64,000 nucleotides of DNA from JAIBJN01 sp963748205. Its GTDB lineage: Bacteria > Actinomycetota > Thermoleophilia > Gaiellales > Gaiellaceae. The stretch lies in assembly GCA_963748205.1 (NCBI GenBank), contig CAVVIB010000023.1:310001-374000 (forward strand). The letters run 5' to 3'. The position numbers and the translations under genes are program-made. Every line of letters starts with the position of its first letter. Positions within the stretch are counted from its first letter, which is position 1. Shown here piece after piece: positions 35,124 to 42,588 of this stretch. The notes under the pieces were generated by a model. The model saw nothing but the letters and a program-made list of their open reading frames with translations, did not search any database and was not told the DNA's origin.

Positions 35124-35969
35124 ATGAGCGTATCGATGGGTCGTTTCTACCTGCCTCCGCACGTTGTGATCTTCGTGGCGGTCCTGGCGGCGGTCGGCGC
35201 CGTGCTCACCATCCTCGCGCGGCCGGCCTCGGGGCAGGAGACGCCGCCCGACGTGGCGCCCGCACCGGGGGCCGTTCTGCAGCCGGCCGTCGCGGCCGAG
35301 CCCGTCGAGCGCGCCCCACTGCGGGTCCCGGATCCGCTCGTCGCACCCGCGCCCGCTCCCGACCCCGGCGCCGTGGTTCTGCGGCCTGCCGGCGGGTCCA
35401 CGATCGTCGTCCGATCGCGCCCCCGCGGGCCGGTCGTTGCGCGGCTCGGCGGGCAGACCGAGTTCGGCTCCGCGACGACGCTCGCCGTCGCCTCGCAGCG
35501 CGGCCGCTGGCTCGGCGTCGTCACGACGCACCTCCCGAACGGGCGCCTCGGCTGGGTCGACCCGCAGGAGAGCCGCGTCCGGACGAGCACCACGCGCGTG
35601 CGCGTCGTCATCGACCTCTCCGAGCGCCGCCTCGTCGTGCGCCGCGGCGGCGAGGTCGTCCGCCGCATGACGGTCGCAATCGGCCGGGCGGGCTCGCCCA
35701 CGCCGGTCGGGCGCTTCGCGGTCACCGACAAGCTTCCGGGCTCGCGCTACGGCTCGTACTACGGCTGCTGCATCCTCGCCCTTTCCGCGCACCAGCCCAA
35801 CCTGCCCCCCGGCTGGACGGGCGGGGATCGCATCGCGGTGCACGGGACGAACGACCCGTCGTCGATCGGCGGCGCGGTCTCCGCGGGCTGCCCGCGGGCG
35901 AGCGCCGAGGACATGCGCTTTCTCATGCGCGTCGTCCCGCTGGGCGCGCCCGTCGTCGTCCGGGCCTAG
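35124..35969 (+). CDS. Secreted L,D-transpeptidase (YkuD domain)
   Basis: A 281-residue enzyme that forms 3-3 cross-links in peptidoglycan or attaches proteins to it. An N-terminal membrane anchor or signal segment (HVVIFVAVLAAVGAVLTILA) is followed by a Pro/Ala-rich linker, an SH3-like module (about 85-150) and the YkuD domain from about 155 (RVRVVIDLSERRLVVRRGGEVV). Catalytic residues are present in IAVHGTNDPSSIGGAVSAGCPRA, with Cys at 256. ATG 35124; ATG 35136 is an alternative. Expected at the outer membrane face in the wall. Confidence 0.88.
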   Translation: MSVSMGRFYLPPHVVIFVAVLAAVGAVLTILARPASGQETPPDVAPAPGAVLQPAVAAEPVERAPLRVPDPLVAPAPAPDPGAVVLRPAGGSTIVVRSRPRGPVVARLGGQTEFGSATTLAVASQRGRWLGVVTTHLPNGRLGWVDPQESRVRTSTTRVRVVIDLSERRLVVRRGGEVVRRMTVAIGRAGSPTPVGRFAVTDKLPGSRYGSYYGCCILALSAHQPNLPPGWTGGDRIAVHGTNDPSSIGGAVSAGCPRASAEDMRFLMRVVPLGAPVVVRA

Positions 35970-35978
35970 CCAGCGCCC

Positions 35979-36629
35979 ATGCGGGGTACTACCCCGCTCG
36001 TGACCTCGTCTCTAGCCGACACCGCCGCGCCGCTCGTTCCGGAGCGCCCGAGCCTGACCAAGCTGCGTGCGTCAGCCGCTGACTGCCGGGCGTGCCCTCT
36101 CTGGAAGGACGCGACGCAGACCGTGTTCGGCGAGGGCCCCGCGAAGGCGGCCGTGGTGCTCGTCGGCGAGCAGCCCGGCGATCGGGAGGACCAGGAAGGC
36201 AAGCCCTTCGTCGGTCCGGCAGGGCGGGTCCTCGACGAGGCGCTCGCAGATGCGGGCATCGACCGCAAGCAGGTCTATGTCACGAATGCCGTCAAGCACT
36301 TCAAGTGGACGCCGCGCGGGAAGCGCCGGATCCACCAGAAGCCGGATGCGAGGGAGGTCGCCGCGTGCCGGCCCTGGTTCGACGCCGAGCTGGCGGTGGT
36401 CAAGCCGGACGTGCTCGTCGCACTCGGGGCGACCGCGGCGCAGGCACTCCTCGGCCGCGGTTTCCGCGTCACGCGCGAGCGGGGCGTTCCGGTCGACTCC
36501 GACCTCGCGCCCAACGTGCTCGCGACCGTGCATCCGTCGTCGATCCTGCGCGCGCGAGGCGAGGCCGAGCGCCGCGAGGCCTACGAGTCGTTCGTCGCGG
36601 ATCTCAAAGTCGTGGCGAAGCTGCTCTAG
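35979..36629 (+). CDS. udgX: UdgX-type uracil-DNA glycosylase
   Basis: A 216-residue family-4-like uracil-DNA glycosylase. The FeS-type cysteines begin with CRACPLW; the active-site motif is GEQPGDREDQEGKPFVGPAGRVLDE and the C-terminal HPSSILR motif is intact. The loop KRRIH (115-119) is the hallmark of UdgX, which, unlike other glycosylases, becomes covalently linked to the abasic site through this histidine. A role in uracil repair or tolerance is expected. Start ATG 35979 or GTG 36000. It overlaps the stop of the convergent ATPase gene by 4 bp. Confidence 0.88.
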   Translation: MRGTTPLVTSSLADTAAPLVPERPSLTKLRASAADCRACPLWKDATQTVFGEGPAKAAVVLVGEQPGDREDQEGKPFVGPAGRVLDEALADAGIDRKQVYVTNAVKHFKWTPRGKRRIHQKPDAREVAACRPWFDAELAVVKPDVLVALGATAAQALLGRGFRVTRERGVPVDSDLAPNVLATVHPSSILRARGEAERREAYESFVADLKVVAKLL

Positions 36630-37782
36630 CCGAAGCCGGTCTGCTGGCGCTCGGTGACCGCGTCCCAGCCCTCGACCAGCGCGTAGAGCTCCGCGAGCGT
36701 CCTCGGCTCCTTCACGGTGCTCTCGTTCTCCCGTTCTTCCAGCCACGCGTTCGCCTGCTCGACCGGCATGCGCGTGAAGAGGACGTTCGAGGCGCAGCGA
36801 CCCGGGCGCGAGATGGCCGGGTGGAGCTTGCCGAGCTCCTCGTTGGTCGTGACGAGCACGAGGATCCGCAGCCCCTGGCCGATCAGCCCGTCGACGACGT
36901 TGAGGAAGCGCGAGAGCCCCTGGCCGGCCTGCATGCGTGCATCTGCGGAGAGAAGCTCGCCGGTGTCTTCGAGGATGAGCAGGCGCCAGGTCGGCGTAGC
37001 CTCCCCCTCCTGGCGACCGTAGAACTGGATGGGCGGGACGGCCCACATCCCGTGGCCGACCGAGGCCACGATCCCCGCTGTCATGTCCGGGTCCATCTCG
37101 CCGTCCTCGTCGTCGTACATCTCGGCCTGGAGCATCACCGAAAGCATGTAGTCCGACCGGTCGCCGAAGAACTTCTCCGGATCCGTGATGTAGTGCGGCT
37201 CGCACCACGAGGCCCACTCGCGGGCGAGCGCCCGCAGCGCCGTCGTCTTGCCTGTGCCGGTCTCGCCGTGCCAGAGGATGAGCTGGCCCCCGCGCCAGGG
37301 CAGGTCGCCGGTCATCAGGCGGCTGAGCCCGTCCTTCGTGTTGCCGGCGTAGTTGCCGGCGATCTCCTCCCAGGAAGGCACCGAGAGCGTGCGGCCCATC
37401 GGCATCGGCCCGTGCGGCCCGTACGACCAGAAGCTGACGGGCACGCGCCCTTCGCGCTCGCGCTTGGTCCTCGGGAGCAGATCCCGGAGCTTCTCGAGCC
37501 CCGCCTTCGCGGCTTCGTCGGTCGTCGCGGCGACCTGGACATACGCGCTCCCGAACCCCAGGTTGACGAGCCCGAGGACACCGTCGCCGAGCTCGAGCGC
37601 GGCGAACGTGCCGTGGGGGCCCGTGCTCAGCCAGACCGCGTCGGGAGCGTCGAGCTTCGTGGTGCATCGGCCAGGTGTCGCTGAAGGAACCTGGTGAGGT
37701 CCCGCTCCAGCGCCTCCTGCAGAAACAGCGCCGGGACGACGTTCTCTTGAACCTCGAGGTTGAGCCTGAGCTCGCGCGGCAC
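36626..37782 (-). CDS. AAA ATPase with DUF5925 N-terminal domain (apparent frameshift near 37660)
   Basis: About 385 residues. GTG 37782 opens with PRELRLNLEVQENVVPALFLQEALERDLTRFLQRHL; one missing base near 37660 separates this from the rest (VWLSTGPHGTFAALELGDGVLGLVNLG). The ATPase part shows Walker A GETGTGKTT, a Walker B LLILEDTGELL, a sensor-1 region LRILVLVTTNEELGKLHPAISRPGR with the arginine-finger RPGR, like BCS1/proteasome-type AAA proteins. Actinobacterial DUF5925 ATPases are uncharacterised. It starts 10 bases after the YyaL-like gene, so both are likely one operon. Confidence 0.75.
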
Positions 37783-37792
37783 GAGCCGAACT

Positions 37793-39735
37793 CTACGCCG
37801 CGAGCAGCGCGCGGAGATCCCCCGCGCTGGTGACCGGCCGCTGACACGCGAAGCTCTCGCAGACGTACGCCGCCGGGCTCCCGTCGACGAGGCCCTTGCC
37901 GGCGAGGAGCGGGACGGCCTCCGTCGGCTCGCTCTGCGAATGCGAAGACGGCGTTCGGCCGGTAGCCCTCGAGCGCGGCGGCCCGCAGCTCGTCCGAGTC
38001 GCCCACGACCGCGATCTCCTGCGGCGGCGAGAAGTGGAGGTCGAGCGCATTCAGCAGGTGCGGCACGGCCGCCGGCGCGCGCTCCATCAGCGGGCGGCCG
38101 AGCCTGAAGACGCCGACCCCATGCTTCTCGAGCTCGCGCGTCGCCGTAGATCCGCGCGAGCCGCAGGAGGACGAACGCGGCCATCGAGTTGCCGGCGGGG
38201 GTGGGGTGGTCGTCGAACTCCTTGCGCCTCGCGACCAGGCCCTCGCCCTCGGGTGCGTCGACGAAGAACCCTCCGCGCGCCTCGTCGGCGAAGAGCTCCA
38301 CCAGCAGGCCCGCCAGGCGCCGGGACTCCTCGAGCCAGCGGAGGTCGCCGGTCGCCCACGAGAGCTCGAGGAGGCCGTCGGCGACGTTCGCGTAGTCCTC
38401 CAGGTAGCCCGCGATCTGCGCCTTGCCGGCGCGGTAGGAGCGGAGCAGGCGGCCGCGGTCGTCGGAGAGCTGCGTGAGCAGGAACTCGGCCACCGCGACG
38501 GCGGCGTCCACGTAGTCCTGGCGCCCGAGCCGGGCCCCGGCCTGGGCCAGTGCCGCCAGGGCGAGGCCGTTCCAGGCCGCGAGCGCCTTGTCGTCGCGCA
38601 GCGGCTGCGGCCGGCGCTCCCGCTCGGCGAGGAGCTTCGCGCGCGCCTCCTCAGGGACATCACCGCGGAGGACGAACCGCTCGTGCTCGAAGGGCTGGAG
38701 CCACTCCGGGTGGGCCTCGCCGAGCACGGCTTCGATCTCCTCGGCCGTCCAGGTGAACGTCAGTCCCTCGACGCCGTCGGTGTCGGCGTCCTGCGCCGAA
38801 GCGAGGCCGCCCTCGGGAAGCCGCAGCTCCCGGAGCACGTAGTCGAGCGTCTCCGTGGTCACGCGGCGGTAGCTCTCCTCGCCCGTCACGACCCAGGCGT
38901 GCAGGTACGCCGAGGCGAGGAGCGCGTTGTCGTAGAGCATCTTCTCGAAGTGCGGGACGAGCCAGTGGCCGTCGACCGAGTAGCGATGGAACCCGCCGCC
39001 GAGCACGTCGTACATCCCTCCGGCGGCCATGCGGTCGAGGGTGAGGCGCGCCATCGAGAGCGCCTCGTCGTCGCCGGTCGCGGCGTGGAGGCGGAGCAGA
39101 AGCTCGATCGTCGACGCCGCCGGGAACTTCGGCGCGGGGCCGAATCCGCCCTCCACGGGGTCGAAGGAGCGGCGCAGCGCGGGCACGACCCCGCTGAGCA
39201 GCCCGCTCGTCAGCGGCTCTGAGGAGGGGGCGCGCTCGCTCGCCTGCTTGATCGCGCCGACGAGCGCGTCGGCCTGCTGCTCGAGGTCCCGGCGCCGGGT
39301 CTTGTACGCCTCGGACACGGCCTCGAGCACCTGCGAGAAGCTCGGCATCCCGTGCCGGGGCTCGGGCGGGAAGTACGTGCCGCCGTAGAACGGCCGGCCG
39401 TCGGGCGTGAGGAAGACGGTCATGGGCCAGCCGCCGTGCCCCGTCATCGCCACCACGGCGTCCATGTAGAGGCCGTCCACGTCGGGCCGCTCCTCGCGGT
39501 CGACCTTGACGGGGACGAAGTCGCGGTTCATGAGTGCCGCGGTGTCGTCGTCCTCGAACGACTCGTGCTCCATGACGTGGCACCAGTGGCAGGCCGCGTA
39601 GCCCACCGAGAGCAGGACCGGCCGGTCCTCGGCGCGCGCGAGCTCGAAGGCCTCGTCGCCCCACGGGTACCAGTCGACCGGGTTGTCGGCGTGCTGGAGG
39701 AGGTAGGGGCTGGTCTCGGAGGCCAGGCGGTTCAC
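37793..39735 (-). CDS. YyaL/SSP411-like thioredoxin-domain protein, DUF255 (two apparent frameshifts)
   Basis: About 646 residues when read through shifts near 38130 and near 37950. The N-terminal thioredoxin-like domain starts NRLASETSPYLLQHADNPVDWYPWG and contains the CHWC pair in GYAACHWCHVMEHESF; the rest is a six-hairpin glycosidase-like toroid (FGPAPKFPAASTIELLLRLH, HFEKMLYDNALLASAY). The true C-terminus, restored by the shifts, is AVPLLAGKGLVDGSPAAYVCESFACQRPV...RALLAA. Start GTG 39735 matches the family; GTG 39753 is in frame. Enzymatic role in bacteria is unknown. Confidence 0.8.
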
Positions 39736-39812
39736 GCGATCCAGCCTAGCCACGGGAAGGGGACGGGCGGCGCCTCCCTGGCCGGCGCCGCCCTGAGCCG
39801 CAGTTGCCGCCT

Positions 39813-40355
39813 CTAGGCGGTGACCGCCGAGCCGACGAGCTCGTCGACGGTCGTGACGGACGCGCCGTACGTGCCCTTCAGGTACTCGAGCGCGTCCTCT
39901 TCACTGACTCCCTCGAACGCGCAGACGGCATCCTCGGGAATCGTGATCTCGTATCCACGGATGAGCGCCCCGTAGGAGGAGTGCCGCACGCAGATGTGGG
40001 TGTGCTGGCCGGTGATGACGACCTCGTCCACTCCGCGCTCGCGGAGCTGCTCGTCGAGGCCCGTGCCGTCGAACGCGCCGTAGCTGCGCTTGTCCGAGAT
40101 GATCTCACCCTCGCGCGGCGTGAGCTCCTCGATGACCTCGGCGCCGGGGTCGCCCGCCATGGCGTGCTCGCCCCAGACCTTCAGCTCCGGGTCGCCGGGC
40201 TGGTGGGCGTCGTTCGAGAACACGACCACCCAGCCGTCCTCGCGCGCGTGGTCGAGCAGGCGCTGGAGCGGGGGGATCATGTTCTGCGCCTTCGGGTTGG
40301 CCAGCTTGCCGTCGACGAAGTCCTTGAGCATGTCGACGATGATGAGGGCCTTCAT
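39813..40355 (-). CDS. pncA: Nicotinamidase/isochorismatase-family cysteine hydrolase
   Basis: A 180-residue cysteine hydrolase. The catalytic triad is visible as Asp8 (IIVDMLKDF), Lys89 (SDKRSYGAF) and Cys122 (THICVRHSSYGA). In actinobacteria such a gene divergent from an NrtR regulator is usually the nicotinamidase that feeds NAD salvage; the metal-site residues of PncA (D-x-H, here DAHQPGD) are consistent with this. ATG 40355 has GCAGGAGG upstream. The symbol follows context and is not certain. Confidence 0.75.
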   Translation of the reverse strand: MKALIIVDMLKDFVDGKLANPKAQNMIPPLQRLLDHAREDGWVVVFSNDAHQPGDPELKVWGEHAMAGDPGAEVIEELTPREGEIISDKRSYGAFDGTGLDEQLRERGVDEVVITGQHTHICVRHSSYGALIRGYEITIPEDAVCAFEGVSEEDALEYLKGTYGASVTTVDELVGSAVTA

Positions 40356-40380
40356 TCGCTATCCTCCTGCTAAGTTTTTG

Positions 40381-40396
40381 TCTATCAGTCGATAAC
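40381..40396. promoter_or_regulatory. Candidate NrtR operator in the pncA-nrtR divergent region
   Basis: The inverted repeat TATC (40383-40386), four bases, GATA (40391-40394) sits in the 43-bp gap between both starts, immediately before the NrtR ATG. A regulator bound here would block both promoters, as known for NrtR in other bacteria where ADP-ribose relieves repression. Confidence 0.45.
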
Positions 40397-40398
40397 TC

Positions 40399-41094
40399 AT
40401 GTCGAAGTCTACCACAGACGATCGTCCGGCCCATGAGGCGCTCGGTGCCGTGCTCCAGGTGCGCGACGGCGAGCTCCAGGTGCTCGTGTGGGAGCGGGGG
40501 CGTGAGCCGTTCCTCGGCGCCTGGGCGCTCCCGGGCGGCCGGCTCGAGGCGGGGGAGACCCTGGAGGAGTCGATTCGCCGCCATCTGGCCGCCAAGGTCG
40601 ACGTCCGCGACCTCTCCCACCTGGAGCAGCTCGAGACGCGGAGCGACCCCGGCCGGAATCCGAAGGAGTGGCTCGTCGCGACCGCGTACCTCGGGCTCGT
40701 CCCGGCGCACATCGACCCGCGCGTCCCCGAGGACACGACCTGGCATCCGGTCGACGCCCTGCCCACGATGGCGTTCGACCACGGCGACATCGCGCTGGCC
40801 GGGCGCGAGCGGCTGCGCGCCAAGCTCTCGTACACGAACGTCGGCTTCGCGCTCGCGCCGCCGTCGTTCACGATCTCCGAGCTCCGCGTCATCTACCGCG
40901 CGGCGCTCGGCCACGACGTCTCGGCGACGAACCTCCAGCGCGTCCTCCTCCGCCGCCGGCTCCTGGAGCCGACGGGCGAGACGCGCCCGCCCGGCCGCAC
41001 AGGCGGCCGCCCGGCCGCGGTCTTCCGCTTCGCCTCGGCCGGCCTCGAGGTCACCGACCCGTTCGCCGTCCTGCGCCCGCCGGACGCCCGCTGA
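40399..41094 (+). CDS. nrtR: NrtR-type Nudix-related transcriptional regulator of NAD metabolism
   Basis: A 231-residue protein with an N-terminal Nudix fold and a C-terminal winged helix. The Nudix box (GGRLEAGETLEESIRRHLAAKVDV) lacks the catalytic REUxEE glutamates, as expected for a sensor that binds ADP-ribose rather than cleaving it. The DNA-binding part is FTISELRVIYRAALGHDVSATNLQRVLLRRRLLEPTG. ATG 40399 follows the operator directly, so the mRNA may be leaderless. Partner pncA is divergent. Confidence 0.8.
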   Translation: MSKSTTDDRPAHEALGAVLQVRDGELQVLVWERGREPFLGAWALPGGRLEAGETLEESIRRHLAAKVDVRDLSHLEQLETRSDPGRNPKEWLVATAYLGLVPAHIDPRVPEDTTWHPVDALPTMAFDHGDIALAGRERLRAKLSYTNVGFALAPPSFTISELRVIYRAALGHDVSATNLQRVLLRRRLLEPTGETRPPGRTGGRPAAVFRFASAGLEVTDPFAVLRPPDAR

Positions 41095-41109
41095 CCGCAA
41101 CGGCCATGC

Positions 41110-41126
41110 CCGGGGTCAGACCCCGG
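41110..41126. repeat. REP-like palindrome, copy 1
   Basis: CCGGGGTC, one base, GACCCCGG: perfect 8-base arms around a central A. The core GGGGTCAGACCCC is identical to that of copy 2 at 41230-41260. The copies bracket a region of about 100 bp without a gene. Confidence 0.6.
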
Positions 41127-41229
41127 ACAGCGGGTTTTCGGCCATGTCCTGAGCACCGCCTCGGCTTAGATGCTGGCCGCGCCGCCCGCTGGCGACCCCG
41201 ACCGGTTGCGAGTCCCCAGTGGCCGAGCG

Positions 41230-41260
41230 GCCACGTCCGGGGTCAGACCCCGGACGTGGC
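41230..41260. repeat. REP-like palindrome, copy 2 (15-bp arms)
   Basis: The arms GCCACGTCCGGGGTC (41230-41244) and GACCCCGGACGTGGC (41246-41260) are perfectly complementary around one A. It lies 14 bases beyond the stop of the Rpf-like gene and could also end that transcript. The same core is in copy 1. Confidence 0.65.
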
Positions 41261-41273
41261 TCCGGACGACGGT

Positions 41274-41816
41274 CTAGAGCAGGCCGCAGTGCCGCGCCGT
41301 GTTCGGCCACGGGTAGAACCCGCGGCCTGCGCGGAGGGCCTTCTCGGCGGTCCACATCTGCTCGGCGGGCGTCCAGCGATTCGCTGTGCCCTTGCGCCGC
41401 AGCAGGTAGCGGCCGTAGGTGCGCTGGAACGTGATGTCCATCTGCAGCCCGCCGTAGTAGGGCGCGTTCGGGTCCTTCCACGAGCCCTCGTACCGGTGGA
41501 TGCAGAGCCAGGCGGCACGGTGCGGCGGGCGGACGAGTCGCTTGCGCGCGCGAACGGCGCGTGTCTGCCACGTGTCTCGCAACTGCCTGAGCATCTCGAC
41601 GGAGGCTGCCCGGCGCTCGACGAATGCCGTCTTCGTCGGGCGCACCCCCATCACGCGCTGGCGGTGCCACAGCTGTGCACGGTGTTGCTCGATCTCCTTC
41701 ACGAGGGCGTTTGAGATCGCCTCGTCGGACTGGGCGGCGCCGGCCCCGGCGGGCAGGGCGAGCGCGAGCGAGCCAATGAGCGCGAGCAGAAGCCCGCGCG
41801 GGTGTCTGACCTTCAT
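41274..41816 (-). CDS. Secreted Rpf/lysozyme-like transglycosylase
   Basis: A 180-residue secreted protein. ATG 41816 starts a Sec signal peptide (MKVRHPRGLLLALIGSLALALPAGAGAA); GGGGG precedes the start. After a helical, basic middle (about 30-105), residues about 110-150 match the resuscitation-promoting-factor/lysozyme-like core: CIHRYEGSWKDPNAPYYGGLQMDITFQRTYGRYLL, with the catalytic Glu in RYEGSW. Probably cleaves peptidoglycan during growth or wake-up from dormancy. Confidence 0.75.
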   Translation of the reverse strand: MKVRHPRGLLLALIGSLALALPAGAGAAQSDEAISNALVKEIEQHRAQLWHRQRVMGVRPTKTAFVERRAASVEMLRQLRDTWQTRAVRARKRLVRPPHRAAWLCIHRYEGSWKDPNAPYYGGLQMDITFQRTYGRYLLRRKGTANRWTPAEQMWTAEKALRAGRGFYPWPNTARHCGLL

Positions 41817-41915
41817 GGATCCCCCTTGTCTGGGCCGAGATCGCAACCGCCGCTGATCGCGGGACGGTCTGCGTGGGGGCGCCTTCAGCTGCCGCAGCGG
41901 CGCCCTGCCCGAGGG

Positions 41916-41943
41916 TTGTCGTTTACTTGAAGCGGGCTAGGTT
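41916..41943 (+). promoter_or_regulatory. Candidate promoter of small membrane protein operon
   Basis: TTGTCG (41916-41921), 16-base spacer, TAGGTT (41938-41943). The GTG start at 41958 is 14 bases after the -10 box, so the transcript would have little or no leader. Confidence 0.5.
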
Positions 41944-41957
41944 ACACTCAACGCACC

Positions 41958-42224
41958 GTGCTGTGGCTCACTATCTGGTTCACGGTGATCCTGAAGATCC
42001 CGGCGCTGTACCTCTGTTACGTGATCTGGTGGGCGGTCAAGGATCCGCCCGCGGAGCCGTCCGGAGCCGTCGGCGGCGGCCTCGGCGGCGGAGGCGTGGA
42101 GCCGCCCCGGAGGCGTGGCCCCAGGGCGCCGATCGCAGGCCGCCGGCCCGGCCCGCACGGCTCGCCGCGACGGCGCCGTAGCGCCCAGCCGGTGCTCGCC
42201 GCCAGGGCCAGGAGAGGCCTGTGA
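41958..42224 (+). CDS. Small membrane protein with basic proline-rich tail
   Basis: An 88-residue protein from GTG 41958. One N-terminal helix (LWLTIWFTVILKIPALYLCYVIWWAV) is followed by a Gly-rich stretch and an Arg/Pro-rich cytoplasmic tail. No family recognised; the N-terminal segment resembles small proteins conserved in Thermoleophilia. Its stop overlaps the next start (GTGA). Confidence 0.6.
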   Translation: MLWLTIWFTVILKIPALYLCYVIWWAVKDPPAEPSGAVGGGLGGGGVEPPRRRGPRAPIAGRRPGPHGSPRRRRSAQPVLAARARRGL

Positions 42225-42490
42225 GCGCCTACGAGCACGAGGGCCGGCGCGACGGGACCCCGTCGCAGCTCGCGGCGGACTTCCTGGCCACGATCGCGCT
42301 CTTCGCGGGCCTGGTCGGCATCGTCTACACGCCCGGCCTCGTCTGCACGGCTGCGGTCGTCGTCGCGGTCCTTGCCGCGACGATCGGCGGCCGTGACCGC
42401 TGGCTCGTTCCCTTCACTGTCGTGGTCACCGGAGCCTGCTGGTTCGTGGGCATGGCCCTTGCGGTCTTGCTCGAACGCCCCATCTTCTGA
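42221..42490 (+). CDS. Small membrane protein with three helices
   Basis: An 89-residue protein from GTG 42221. After a hydrophilic start (MSAYEHEGRRDGTPSQLAAD), three helices follow (FLATIALFAGLVGIVYTPGL, TAAVVVAVLAATIG and VPFTVVVTGACWFVGMALAVLL). It overlaps the preceding small membrane gene by 4 bp, so both are made together. Function unknown. Confidence 0.6.
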   Translation: MSAYEHEGRRDGTPSQLAADFLATIALFAGLVGIVYTPGLVCTAAVVVAVLAATIGGRDRWLVPFTVVVTGACWFVGMALAVLLERPIF

Positions 42491-42505
42491 CCAGTCTCCG
42501 GGGGG

Positions 42506-42552
42506 ATCCCTCTAAAGAGGGATAGCCGTCAGGCCGATGGACCGGTCGGCTA
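42506..42552 (+). promoter_or_regulatory. Structured leader of the diguanylate cyclase gene
   Basis: Two inverted repeats: ATCCCTCT / AGAGGGAT (42506-42523, 2-base spacer) and TAGCCG (42523-42528) / CGGCTA (42547-42552) around an 18-base loop. The first could end the upstream operon, though no U-run follows. A c-di-GMP riboswitch was considered but the conserved GCAAA-type core is missing. Confidence 0.3.
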
Positions 42553-42588
42553 CACGATTCGGGAGAAGAACGGCCGGACCCCTCTGCC

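Noticed and set aside
36072..38663. Open frame of 863 codons on the minus strand spanning the UdgX, ATPase and YyaL genes
   Set aside because: Most of it is antisense to or out of frame with UdgX, the ATPase and YyaL; only about 60 residues near 38000-38130 carry real YyaL sequence. The rest is arginine/glycine/alanine-rich, typical of GC-rich shadow frames.
42506..42588. c-di-GMP-I riboswitch before the diguanylate cyclase
   Set aside because: The required conserved core (GCAAA-type and tetraloop-receptor segments) is absent, so only a generic structured leader is reported.
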